Part shown: positions 1 through 6,873 of the stretch, one piece after another
How the letters are laid out: each line of letters opens with the position of its first letter
Numbering within the stretch: the stretch's first letter is position 1
Assembly: GCA_022848825.1 (NCBI GenBank)
Contig: JAJISH010000350.1
Span: 1 to 13,512, forward strand
Length of the DNA: 13,512 nucleotides
Direction of reading: 5' to 3'
DNA from: Thermoplasmatota archaeon
Lineage (GTDB): Archaea > Thermoplasmatota > Thermoplasmata > RBG-16-68-12 > JAGMCJ01
Notes under the pieces: model-generated
What the model was told of the DNA's origin: nothing
What the model saw: only the letters and a program-made list of their open reading frames with translations
Database searches by the model: none
Program-made: the position numbers and the translations under genes

Positions 1-1241
1 GGAGCTAGGTTCTCAAGTCGGCCTACAATCGCGAGGTTCTGATCAAGCACGAAGACGTGGTTCTTCGAATCGGAGGTCATTCTCCCCAGGCGGCCTTCGG
101 TTGTGGCAATCCTGAAGTAACCCTCATGCTCGTCCATGGAGAACTGGTCGTTGATCTTTCCAGGGACTTCTCCTCTGGCGACGTACTCGATGACGTCCCC
201 CTGAATCGATATCTTATGGACGGTTGTCGCCTCGGGTCTTTCGTTGTCCGGATCGCTAAACCAGTAGCTGTAGTAGAGCGACGCAAGGTACACGTTCTCC
301 TGAGAGACATAGACCTCCCCTGTGCTATCGGTTAGGAAGACCCCGTAGCTGACTTCTTCAGTGTTGATGTTTATGGAGACGATCGTTGTATACACGAACC
401 TCGGGGCAGGTTCATCGAAGAAGCAGATGTCCCAGGGCTCTACTGAATGGGTGGAGCCCCCGCTTGATATTTCAGGTAGTCTGAAGATATACTCACCCAT
501 GGCGTAGTACTTGACTCCCTGGGAGGCGATAACGTAGACGAATTCGTCAATCATGCGGGAGTCGACAAGCCTCCCTGAGATGGACACGTTGGTGACGTAG
601 GCTGGCGAGGATCTCGATGAGATATCGAATATGTGCACATTGAACCCTCCCCGAGGGGCACTCTCAAACAGAATGAGTCTTGAGCCGGACACAAATATCT
701 CCGAGACGTCGTTCTCAACTGATATTCGGGAGAGAATCTGAGCGTCCTCCCCAGGATAGGCCTTGAGTACTGCCACCTCGCCGTTGGAGACCACGTAAAG
801 ATACTCTCCGTCGGTCTTCACGATGTCAGGCTCATCAACACCTTCAACCTGAATGTTCGTCGTTGAGTAGTCCAGAGACCCTTCGTCCGCGGAAGCGAGC
901 AGCATTGTGCTCCCCCATCTGTATCGGACTACCTCAGCGAAGCCCCCAACAGAGTAGTAGTCGTAATACGTGGTCGTCGCGTTTTCCACGAAGAGTTCTA
1001 GCTCCTCTTGGCTTGAGAATCTATTCGGACACGTGCAGTTCGCTCCCACGTCAAAGCTCGTGCCTTCCGAAGGTGTCACTACTTCAACGTCTTCGTCGTC
1101 TTCAACTTGGACCACATCCTCGACGTCACCCCAGACAGAATCATCAAACCAGACGACGGGAGTGATTTGAGCGGTTCCGGGAAGGTACAGCAGAATCGCT
1201 ATCATTATGACTCCCGATGTTAACGCACTTCTCCTCCACAT
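1..1241 (-). CDS. Secreted beta-propeller domain protein (C-terminus beyond window)
   Basis: The reading frame is open from an ATG at 1241 to the window edge, giving 413 residues without a stop. The protein begins with a basic, hydrophobic signal segment (WRR, then a hydrophobic run to about residue 20, ending PGTAQ) and an acidic linker at residues 34-53. From about residue 128 it carries the hallmark of archaeal C-terminal beta-propeller proteins (PF09826-like): VEGVDEPDIVKTDGEYLYVV at 132-151. The blade motifs that follow include FSMDEHEGYFRIATT at 367-381. These proteins are exported and bind the cell surface or other proteins; no enzymatic role is known. Family members usually run to about 600-750 residues, so a third or more is missing here. 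A perfect Shine-Dalgarno site lies 12 bases upstream. An in-frame GTG at 1250 is an alternative start that adds three residues. The family call is from memory of its motifs and is firm for the propeller core. Confidence 0.88.
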   Translation of the reverse strand, partial: MWRRSALTSGVIMIAILLYLPGTAQITPVVWFDDSVWGDVEDVVQVEDDEDVEVVTPSEGTSFDVGANCTCPNRFSSQEELELFVENATTTYYDYYSVGGFAEVVRYRWGSTMLLASADEGSLDYSTTNIQVEGVDEPDIVKTDGEYLYVVSNGEVAVLKAYPGEDAQILSRISVENDVSEIFVSGSRLILFESAPRGGFNVHIFDISSRSSPAYVTNVSISGRLVDSRMIDEFVYVIASQGVKYYAMGEYIFRLPEISSGGSTHSVEPWDICFFDEPAPRFVYTTIVSININTEEVSYGVFLTDSTGEVYVSQENVYLASLYYSYWFSDPDNERPEATTVHKISIQGDVIEYVARGEVPGKINDQFSMDEHEGYFRIATTEGRLGRMTSDSKNHVFVLDQNLAIVGRLENLA

Positions 1242-1253
1242 ATTGCCCACCGT

Positions 1254-1262
1254 ATCACCTCC
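1254..1262 (-). promoter_or_regulatory. Perfect Shine-Dalgarno site of the beta-propeller gene
   Basis: On the minus strand the bases read GGAGGTGAT, fully complementary to the usual 16S rRNA 3' end. The spacing is 12 bases to the ATG at 1241 but only 3 to an in-frame GTG at 1250, so the site supports initiation here without settling which codon is used. A TATA-like CTATAT lies directly upstream (about 1263-1268) but would put the transcript start at about the ATG, removing this site. A TATA-like stretch near 1285-1292 fits a leadered transcript better. Confidence 0.6.
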
Positions 1263-1299
1263 ATATAGATTCTGTTGCCCGACTGACATAAGCTTTCTG

Positions 1300-1314
1300 G
1301 TACAGTTTTTGTAC
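1300..1314. repeat. Short inverted repeat in the promoter region of the beta-propeller gene
   Basis: GTACA at 1300-1304 and TGTAC at 1310-1314 form a 5-base inverted repeat around a GTTTT spacer. GTACAG also recurs as a direct repeat. It lies about 60-75 bases upstream of the start at 1241 and about 40 bases past the stop of the upstream gene. It could be a small operator or a weak hairpin at the end of the upstream transcript, but the arms are short enough to occur by chance. Confidence 0.25.
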
Positions 1315-1350
1315 AGATAGGTGGACTCGTCCGGAGCGCGGCGTCTTGAT

Positions 1351-2976
1351 CTATGGTCCAGGCAGCGGGACGGGGATTCCAGAAACAGGCCCGTTCGACT
1401 GAGGAGTGTGCGGGGAGTTGAACCCTTCAGCTATGGTAGCCGTGGTATTGCACATACCCCACATGTAGTCGTCATCCCAGACAACCAAGAGGACGCTGAA
1501 GGTTCCAGCCCACCAGTACGTCCATTCTGGACTGGGTCCGGTTCCGAAGTTCCCGTCTCCGAAGTCCCAGTAGTACGTGCGTATTGACCCGTCAGCGTCA
1601 AAGGAAGCCAAACCATCGAATTGAATGGTCTTGCCAACCTCTCCAAGATACGGTCCTCCTGCATCTGCAACAGGCCATTGACCCCCGGGTGGACCTCTCC
1701 AGATGCTCGGAAACTTCGAGGGTTCCAGATCCTCAATGACTTCATTCGCTCCCTCATCGAATCCTATGAAATGAGGAAGGCAGACACCGCTCCTCCACCA
1801 ATCCTCGCAAACCTCGCTATAGCCTGACCAGAAGTTGCGATGATATGTGTTCCCGACATGACTGTCTATGACATGAAGGGTGTTCTCGATGAAATCATTA
1901 TGAGAAATCGAGCTGGTTCTTGCATTGTATCCGTAGAGTTCCACACCCACACCATTCTTCATGATGATGTTTCGATGTGATGTGACCTTTGCGGGCGGAT
2001 CCAAATGAGAGGAGCCCGCATAGACGGCAATCCCCCCGTCATTGTCCCGGATGATGTTGCCCTCCAGATTCTCTCTCCCACCGCAATCGACCACTACGCC
2101 GATACCGACAGTCCTTGCGATTGTGTTGTTGGCGATACTGTTCTTACCGATTGAGTAGATCGCGGACTGGGCCTCGCGGTTGTAGACCGAGCCGCCATAG
2201 CACCAGTACGCATCCCATCTAGTGCCTGCAAAGCTGTTTCCCAGAATCTCGTTGCGCCGTATGGTATTCCCTACTCCTTCCATTCTGATGGCGTGATAGG
2301 CGTTCTCAGAGATGCTGTTGTGCGCAATGATGTTCTCGATGCAGCCGTAATAGTAGCAGTTTATTCCATTGTCATTGAAGGAGATGTTGTTGCTGACAAT
2401 CGTGCTGGACAACCCCCAGTTGACATAAATCCCGTCACCGTTGAACCATATATCATTTGACTCAATGAGATTGCCAGAACTCTCGTTTAACATCGCGATT
2501 CCGGAGTCCGAGTTGAGTGCAATATACGCATTCGCGACCGTATTGTTCGAGCTTCCCTCGAGTACTATCCCCCGGGTCGAGTACGTGATATTTGTGTGGC
2601 GGATGGTCGCCCTTCCGGTGGCATTCACCTGCAGTCCCTTCCAATCACCAGGGGAAGGCGTAGAGAGATTGGATGTGTAGTCTATCGCTGAGGCGGGCGT
2701 TCCCACTGAATAGAGGACTCCCTCCACGTAGATCGCGTAGAGGCCATTGAAAAAGACCTCGACTCCTGGTTCGACTGTCAGGTTCGCGGGACTGAGGACG
2801 ACGACATCGCCCTCGACCCAGTATGGGCTTCCGTCCACGGTCCAGCTCGTGTCTGTTGAGATTGGCCCCTGGACTGGAGTCCCTGCGGTTGCTCGGTTTG
2901 GGTTGATGAGAAGGCTTGTGATGACCAAGACTCCCACAACGAGAACTGCTTGAATGCTTGACCTCGGGGTTCTCAT
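1351..2976 (-). CDS. Secreted NosD-like right-handed beta-helix protein with C-terminal PKD domain
   Basis: This is a 541-residue predicted exported protein. The chosen ATG at 2976 places a signal peptide at the very N-terminus (basic MRTPR, hydrophobic core AVLVVGVLVITSLLI, then ATAG). An in-frame GTG at 3033 would put 19 polar residues ahead of it, so it is less likely. Residues of roughly 80-400 are parabolic beta-helix coils of the NosD/PbH1 kind, with repeating phrases such as NTVANAYI, NLIESNDIWFNGDGIYV and NIIAHNSISENAYHAI. Residues of about 435-515 form a PKD domain, with the signatures ADAGGPY, WDFGDG and a final DDD. Several cysteine pairs (CYYYGC, VCEDWWRSGVC) suggest disulfides outside the cell. 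NosD-type helices often bind or cleave carbohydrate, but no catalytic set is evident, so the substrate is unknown. No C-terminal membrane anchor is visible. It shares its strand with the exported beta-propeller gene 109 bases downstream. Confidence 0.88.
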   Translation of the reverse strand: MRTPRSSIQAVLVVGVLVITSLLINPNRATAGTPVQGPISTDTSWTVDGSPYWVEGDVVVLSPANLTVEPGVEVFFNGLYAIYVEGVLYSVGTPASAIDYTSNLSTPSPGDWKGLQVNATGRATIRHTNITYSTRGIVLEGSSNNTVANAYIALNSDSGIAMLNESSGNLIESNDIWFNGDGIYVNWGLSSTIVSNNISFNDNGINCYYYGCIENIIAHNSISENAYHAIRMEGVGNTIRRNEILGNSFAGTRWDAYWCYGGSVYNREAQSAIYSIGKNSIANNTIARTVGIGVVVDCGGRENLEGNIIRDNDGGIAVYAGSSHLDPPAKVTSHRNIIMKNGVGVELYGYNARTSSISHNDFIENTLHVIDSHVGNTYHRNFWSGYSEVCEDWWRSGVCLPHFIGFDEGANEVIEDLEPSKFPSIWRGPPGGQWPVADAGGPYLGEVGKTIQFDGLASFDADGSIRTYYWDFGDGNFGTGPSPEWTYWWAGTFSVLLVVWDDDYMWGMCNTTATIAEGFNSPHTPQSNGPVSGIPVPLPGP

Positions 2977-3124
2977 CCGACCACAACATACTATCTCTCC
3001 CTGGCTGTACTTATCCTTTCTAGACCGGAACACTCAGAGTGTATTCAGAATCTACTCATGGACTAGCACAGGAGATTGCATAATCATTGCGATCTGGACT
3101 CGCAGGGCCCGTCACGAGCAGGTC

Positions 3125-3907
3125 TCACTGGTCAGAGATCCTCCTGATCATAGACGCGTGCTCGTCGCAGAACTCCTTGTCTCCGAGCTGAGAGGCGAGC
3201 ACCTCCTCCTGCCAGTGAGAGTTGTACAGCCTGCATTCCGGGTCCTCACAGAAGGGTTCGTGCGTGATCGCGTAGAAGAGCGCTTGAAGCGAGTACCCCT
3301 TCATCACCTCCGTCATGCGGGGATCGTCGTAGTCCAGAAACCTCCCTTGAATCTGCTCCTTCAGGACTTCGGCGGGGACGTCCTCGCCCAATGCCCTGAG
3401 CTTCTGCCTCATCAAATAGTACTCCCTGGGCTTCGCGGGTGCTTCCACGATCCCGCTGGTGGAAATGATGCTCGGATATCCGCACAGGATCACCCGCGCG
3501 TGATACCTTCTGTCTGCGTCATCGAAGGTTCCGAACAGTCTCGACGTGAACGCCGCGTGGACAGCTCTGAGACTCAGCTCCTCTTCTGGGATCATCTCCC
3601 GCAGGACGAGATGAAGCCTGACCGCATCGTACAGAATGCCGGAAGTCCCCTTTTCGGGCTCCGCGATGAGTCCCTCCTCGAACTTCATCTCACCCAAAAG
3701 GGGATCGAAGCTCTCGAAGGGGTCGCTGATGTTCCTGACCTTCGTGCGCGCAATCTTCTCAGCCAGCTCCTCGATGCTTCCGTCGTAATGGTGAGATACG
3801 AAATCGCGTCTGACCTCCACCTTCATTCCGGGGAAGAGCCCTCGGATATGTGAAGCGATCTCCTCGACGACGAGCGTCTTGGCGGACGGATCGTTGTAGA
3901 GAAACAC
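3125..3907 (-). CDS. DUF6775-like putative metallopeptidase (archaeal, uncharacterised)
   Basis: This is a soluble 260-residue protein with no signal peptide or membrane segment. I recognise it as resembling the archaeal DUF6775 family, annotated elsewhere as putative metallopeptidase; no reaction is established. Conserved-looking blocks are LFGTFDDADRRYHAR (124-138), a PSIISTSGIVEAPAKPREYY stretch (145-164), FLDYDDPR (190-197) and a C-terminal Cys/His cluster. That cluster comprises C220, C225 and H231 in FCEDPECRLYNSHWQEE, then C247 and H250 in FCDEH, and looks like a zinc site. It does not have the archaemetzincin HExxH pattern. I chose the GTG at 3907 because the protein then opens on the first predicted strand (FLYNDP) 20 bases after the thi4 stop. 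An in-frame GTG at 3958 would add 17 residues and overlap thi4 by 32 bases. It is probably co-transcribed with thi4, but a role in thiamine metabolism is only guilt by association. Confidence 0.72.
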   Translation of the reverse strand: MFLYNDPSAKTLVVEEIASHIRGLFPGMKVEVRRDFVSHHYDGSIEELAEKIARTKVRNISDPFESFDPLLGEMKFEEGLIAEPEKGTSGILYDAVRLHLVLREMIPEEELSLRAVHAAFTSRLFGTFDDADRRYHARVILCGYPSIISTSGIVEAPAKPREYYLMRQKLRALGEDVPAEVLKEQIQGRFLDYDDPRMTEVMKGYSLQALFYAITHEPFCEDPECRLYNSHWQEEVLASQLGDKEFCDEHASMIRRISDQ

Positions 3908-3926
3908 ATCGGTGGGGATGTTCCGC

Positions 3927-4706
3927 TCACTTGAGTAGGTCGAGGGCAATTTCTGCACCTTTCTTTCCGGATAGGAGCATCCCGCCGAATGTCGGACCCA
4001 TTCTGGGCAATCCGTACGTGGCTGCCACTGCCATTCCCAGTGCCATCAGCCCCGGATGAACCTCGCCTGTGTGCTCGACGACAAGGTCCTCGGATTTCTC
4101 CACCCACATCCCTCCTTCGCCGACCTTCTTGAGGATTCCCCTCTGCTCGAGCTTTGTCACCACTTCGGCCTCGTGCCCGGTCGCGTCCATCACGAGCTTG
4201 GACTCCAACGCGATGGGGTCGACGCACGTGATCTCCCGCGGAAGCGCGCTGACGGGTGTCCAGTTCACGACGACACCGCCCACCCTGTTGTTCTCCCTGA
4301 GGACCACGTCATCGAACTTCGTCATGTTGAGTATCTTCGCCCCCGCATCGCAGGCCGCCGCGATGAGCTTGGAACATGCATGCGGTCCCGGTGTCACGAA
4401 GAGGTTCTTCGAGAACTCCTTGTACGGGACGCCCAGTTCGTCCAGGACCAGGTGAGCGGGTGCCCTGACCGTGATGGTGTTCATGAGGTAGCCGCCGATC
4501 CAGAAGCCACCGCCAAGGTAGTTGTTCCTCTCGATGATCAGAACGCGAACGCCTTTCAAGGCGAGTTCCCTGGCAGCCATGAGCCCGCTCGGCCCGCCGC
4601 CGATAATGATGACCTCCCCCTCCGCGAACTTCTCCAGATCCGCGGCAAACCCGCTGATGATGGCTCGCGTGACTTGACTCTCAGTTACCTTCTCAAAGGT
4701 TGGCAT
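3927..4706 (-). CDS. thi4: Thi4-family thiamine thiazole synthase
   Basis: The 259-residue protein makes the adenylated thiazole carboxylate used for thiamine, from NAD, glycine and a sulfur source. Some archaeal relatives are instead annotated as ribose-1,5-bisphosphate isomerases, a label inherited from early work. The dinucleotide-binding motif IIIGGGPSG is at 33-41, followed by an acidic strand end ([11 protein letters not shown]) and the C-terminal RMGPTFGGM at 235-243 that helps hold the substrate in this family. Residue 161 is Cys (TGC at 4224-4226) in TCVDPIAL. This is the position of the sulfur-donating Cys of yeast and plant enzymes, where sulfide-using methanogen enzymes have His. 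The ATG at 4706 has a strong GAGGTGA site 4 bases upstream and an upstream TATA box. The frame is open further upstream, but that part has no family similarity and overlaps porB. It lies 62 bases after the beta subunit of a TPP-dependent enzyme, its likely customer. Confidence 0.92.
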   Translation of the reverse strand: MPTFEKVTESQVTRAIISGFAADLEKFAEGEVIIIGGGPSGLMAARELALKGVRVLIIERNNYLGGGFWIGGYLMNTITVRAPAHLVLDELGVPYKEFSKNLFVTPGPHACSKLIAAACDAGAKILNMTKFDDVVLRENNRVGGVVVNWTPVSALPREITCVDPIALESKLVMDATGHEAEVVTKLEQRGILKKVGEGGMWVEKSEDLVVEHTGEVHPGLMALGMAVAATYGLPRMGPTFGGMLLSGKKGAEIALDLLK

Positions 4707-4736
4707 GAGTTCACCTCGCGAGAAATAGCTGCAACC

Positions 4737-4746
4737 AGTATATAGG
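4737..4746 (-). promoter_or_regulatory. TATA box upstream of thi4
   Basis: The minus strand reads CCTATATACT, with TATATA at 4739-4744, in the 62-base gap between porB and thi4. An archaeal transcript start lies about 24-26 bases downstream, near 4716-4718. That is immediately before the GAGGTGA ribosome site at 4711-4717, giving a very short leader. This suggests thi4 can be transcribed apart from the por genes, with the DUF6775-like gene following. No riboswitch-sized leader is present: the whole gap is too short for a TPP riboswitch aptamer. Confidence 0.5.
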
Positions 4747-4768
4747 ATTTGGGAATCATGGGCCCGCT

Positions 4769-5695
4769 TCACACGGAGGCTTCGGAGCCGCTGTAGAGCC
4801 GCTGGGTGAGATCGGCGTAGCCTTTGTAGAACTCCCACTTCCTCTCGATGCTCTCCTGCAGCTCGGCGATCTGCTTCTCGTCCATATGCCTGAAGCGTCC
4901 CTGCATCTTCAGGTACGTTTCGAGGTTCTTCATCTTCGGCTCCCGGTTGATCTTGAGCTGCCCGTTCTCGCACTCAAGAAGGAACCACATGCCGCATTCG
5001 ACGGCAAGCTTCCCCAGCTCGACCGTCTTGGACTGCTCGTACCCCCATCCTGGGACGCAGGGAGCGTAGACCTGGAGGTAGCGGAAGCCCTTCGTCTCCT
5101 TGGCCTTCTTCACCTTGTTGATGAGGTCGAGCGGGAAGGACACGCTTGCGGTAGCCACGTACGGGACGCTATGAGCCATCATGATGAGCGGGACGTCCTT
5201 TTTGAAATCCTGTTTTCCCTTCATCAGCTTGCCGACGGGCGTGGTCGTCGTCGACGCCCCGTGAGGCGTGGACCCGCTCCGCTGCACGCCTGTGTTCATG
5301 TACGCCTCGTTGTCGTAGCAGATGTAGATGACGTCCTCGTTCCGCTCCGCCGCTCCAGAGAGGGCCTGAAGGCCTATGTCCGCCGTCCCGCCGTCACCGG
5401 CGATTCCCACGACGGTCACGTTGTCGAGGCCCTTGCGCTTCATCGCCCGCGAGAGCCCTGATATCGCTGCACCGGTGTTCTCGAACACGGTGTGGTGATA
5501 GGGGACCGTCCACGCGCAGCTCGGGAACAGGCCGTTGAAGACGCTCAGACAGCTGGCCGGGACGTAGATGATGATCTCCTTTCCCAGGACCTTCGCGATG
5601 TTCCGGATCGCCATTGCCGCGCCGCAACCGGCGCAGGCGGTGTGCCCGCTGGAGAAGATGTTCTCCTCTGGGAGGTCCTTCAGCTTGAGCCTCAT
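4769..5695 (-). CDS. porB: Pyruvate/2-oxoacid:ferredoxin oxidoreductase, beta subunit (TPP-binding)
   Basis: This 308-residue cytoplasmic subunit binds thiamine diphosphate and a proximal [4Fe-4S] cluster. It acts with the alpha and gamma-delta subunits to convert a 2-oxoacid plus CoA to acyl-CoA, CO2 and reduced ferredoxin. The TPP/Mg motif runs from GDGGTADIG at 100-108 to the [11 protein letters not shown] block at 126-136. Likely cluster ligands are C21 and C24 (ACAGCG), C49 and C213. The PYVATASV and [10 protein letters not shown] segments are typical of PorB. The start is the ATG at 5695, which overlaps the alpha-subunit stop as ATGA; an in-frame upstream start at 5725 would only add residues inside porA. 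Length and motifs are complete. Pyruvate is the likeliest substrate, but a 2-ketoisovalerate enzyme with the same subunit plan cannot be excluded from sequence alone. Confidence 0.93.
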   Translation of the reverse strand: MRLKLKDLPEENIFSSGHTACAGCGAAMAIRNIAKVLGKEIIIYVPASCLSVFNGLFPSCAWTVPYHHTVFENTGAAISGLSRAMKRKGLDNVTVVGIAGDGGTADIGLQALSGAAERNEDVIYICYDNEAYMNTGVQRSGSTPHGASTTTTPVGKLMKGKQDFKKDVPLIMMAHSVPYVATASVSFPLDLINKVKKAKETKGFRYLQVYAPCVPGWGYEQSKTVELGKLAVECGMWFLLECENGQLKINREPKMKNLETYLKMQGRFRHMDEKQIAELQESIERKWEFYKGYADLTQRLYSGSEASV

Positions 5696-6873
5696 CCCAG
5701 GACCACCCCCCTCGTGTTCACCCATTCAATGTTCCTCTTCGCCTTCCCGGTCTTGGCGGCTTCCAGGAGAACGTCGTACATCGACCGGACATCAGCTTCG
5801 GCAACATCCCTGCCACCCAGACCTCCAATGAAATCAATGACGGGGACGTCCGAATCGAAGAGTGCGTTTCTTACCTCGAGGTAGTGTGGTCCGCCGACTC
5901 CAAAGGAAACGGACCTATCGTAGACGCCCACCGCCCTCGCGTCCTTGCAGACCTCGGCGATTCTCTCGGCGGGGTATGGTCTGAAGGCTCTGACCTTCAC
6001 GAGCCCCGCTTTCTTGCCCTTCTTCCTGAGTTCTCGGACGACTCCCCTCGCGGTCGATGTCACGGTCCCAAGTGTGAGGAGAATGACTTCGGCATCCTCC
6101 ACGAATTCGGTCTCGATGAGACCGCTGTGGTCCCGTCCGAACTTGTCGGCGAAGTCACGGTTGACCTCTCCGATCACGTCCTTCGCCTCGAGCATGGCTC
6201 TATGGATCTGGTAGGCGAATTCCTGCCGGTATTCCCTGGGTGTGACTATCCCAGAGGCGATCGGGTCCTTCGGATCGAGGTAGGAGTGTCTCGCCTCGTA
6301 CTTGGGAAGGAACCCGTCCACCTCTTCCTGTTCAGCGAGCTCCACTGGCTCGACCGTATGGGAGAGGATGAACCCGTCGCTACAGATCATGATCGGGAGA
6401 AGCACACGCTTGTCCTCTGCGATCTTGTAGGCCTGCAGTATCATGTCGTGGACCTCCTGGTTGGTCTCCACGTACATCTGCAACCATCCACAATCTCTCT
6501 GTGGCATGGAGTCGTTGTACTCCACCCAGATCCCGCCGGTGCTTCCGACGCTTCTGTTGACGACGCCCATGACGATGGGGAGCCTGAGCCCCCCCGCACT
6601 GAAGAGGAGCTCGTGCATGAGCGCGAGTCCCTGAGAGGCAGTAGATGTGAATGACCGCACGCCAGCGGCCTGGGAAGCGATGACCGCGCTTATCGCGCTG
6701 TGCTCGCTCTCCACATTGATGTACTCGCAGTCCATGATGCCGTCGTTGATGAACTTGGCTATGTGCTCCACCATCTGCGTTTGGGGCGTTATCGGGTAGG
6801 CCGCGATGACCTCGACCCGGGCTCTCATCACGGCGTGCGATGTCGCGTAGTTCGACCCGACGACCCGCCTCAT
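5692..6873 (-). CDS. porA: Pyruvate/2-oxoacid:ferredoxin oxidoreductase, alpha subunit
   Basis: This 393-residue subunit carries the domain that packs on TPP and the 2-oxoacid. The N-terminal GSNYATSHAV and VIAAYPITPQT (22-32) are the family signature for the substrate/CoA region. Further matches are FTSTASQGLALMHE (75-88), the NRSVGSTGGIW segment (106-116) and QRDCGWLQMYVETNQE (125-140). The last third, from about residue 250, is the transketolase C-terminal-like domain, with VILLTLGTVTSTARGVVREL. The ATG at 6873 overlaps the preceding gamma-delta stop as ATGA and follows a GGAGGG ribosome site, so the longer upstream start (6915) is rejected. The ATGA junctions at both ends imply translational coupling and equal subunit amounts. 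Nothing is missing compared with four-subunit archaeal enzymes. Confidence 0.93.
   Translation of the reverse strand: MRRVVGSNYATSHAVMRARVEVIAAYPITPQTQMVEHIAKFINDGIMDCEYINVESEHSAISAVIASQAAGVRSFTSTASQGLALMHELLFSAGGLRLPIVMGVVNRSVGSTGGIWVEYNDSMPQRDCGWLQMYVETNQEVHDMILQAYKIAEDKRVLLPIMICSDGFILSHTVEPVELAEQEEVDGFLPKYEARHSYLDPKDPIASGIVTPREYRQEFAYQIHRAMLEAKDVIGEVNRDFADKFGRDHSGLIETEFVEDAEVILLTLGTVTSTARGVVRELRKKGKKAGLVKVRAFRPYPAERIAEVCKDARAVGVYDRSVSFGVGGPHYLEVRNALFDSDVPVIDFIGGLGGRDVAEADVRSMYDVLLEAAKTGKAKRNIEWVNTRGVVLG

Noticed and set aside
2645..2989. ATG at 2989 as the start of the beta-helix protein
   Set aside because: It is in another frame and gives a polar sequence without a signal peptide, whereas the ATG at 2976 gives a clear one.
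2954..3853. Long open frame on the plus strand (299 codons) opposite the DUF6775-like gene
   Set aside because: It lies antisense to a protein with clear family motifs, has skewed composition and no recognisable domain, and spans an intergenic gap and a gene end. Long antisense frames are expected at this GC content.
4707..4768. TPP riboswitch upstream of thi4
   Set aside because: The gap is only 62 bases and contains the TATA box; no CUGAGA-type aptamer core is seen.
3927..4973. Long N-terminal extension of Thi4 to 4973
   Set aside because: The extra 89 residues are charged, overlap porB on the same strand in another frame, and precede a perfect ribosome site and ATG at 4706.
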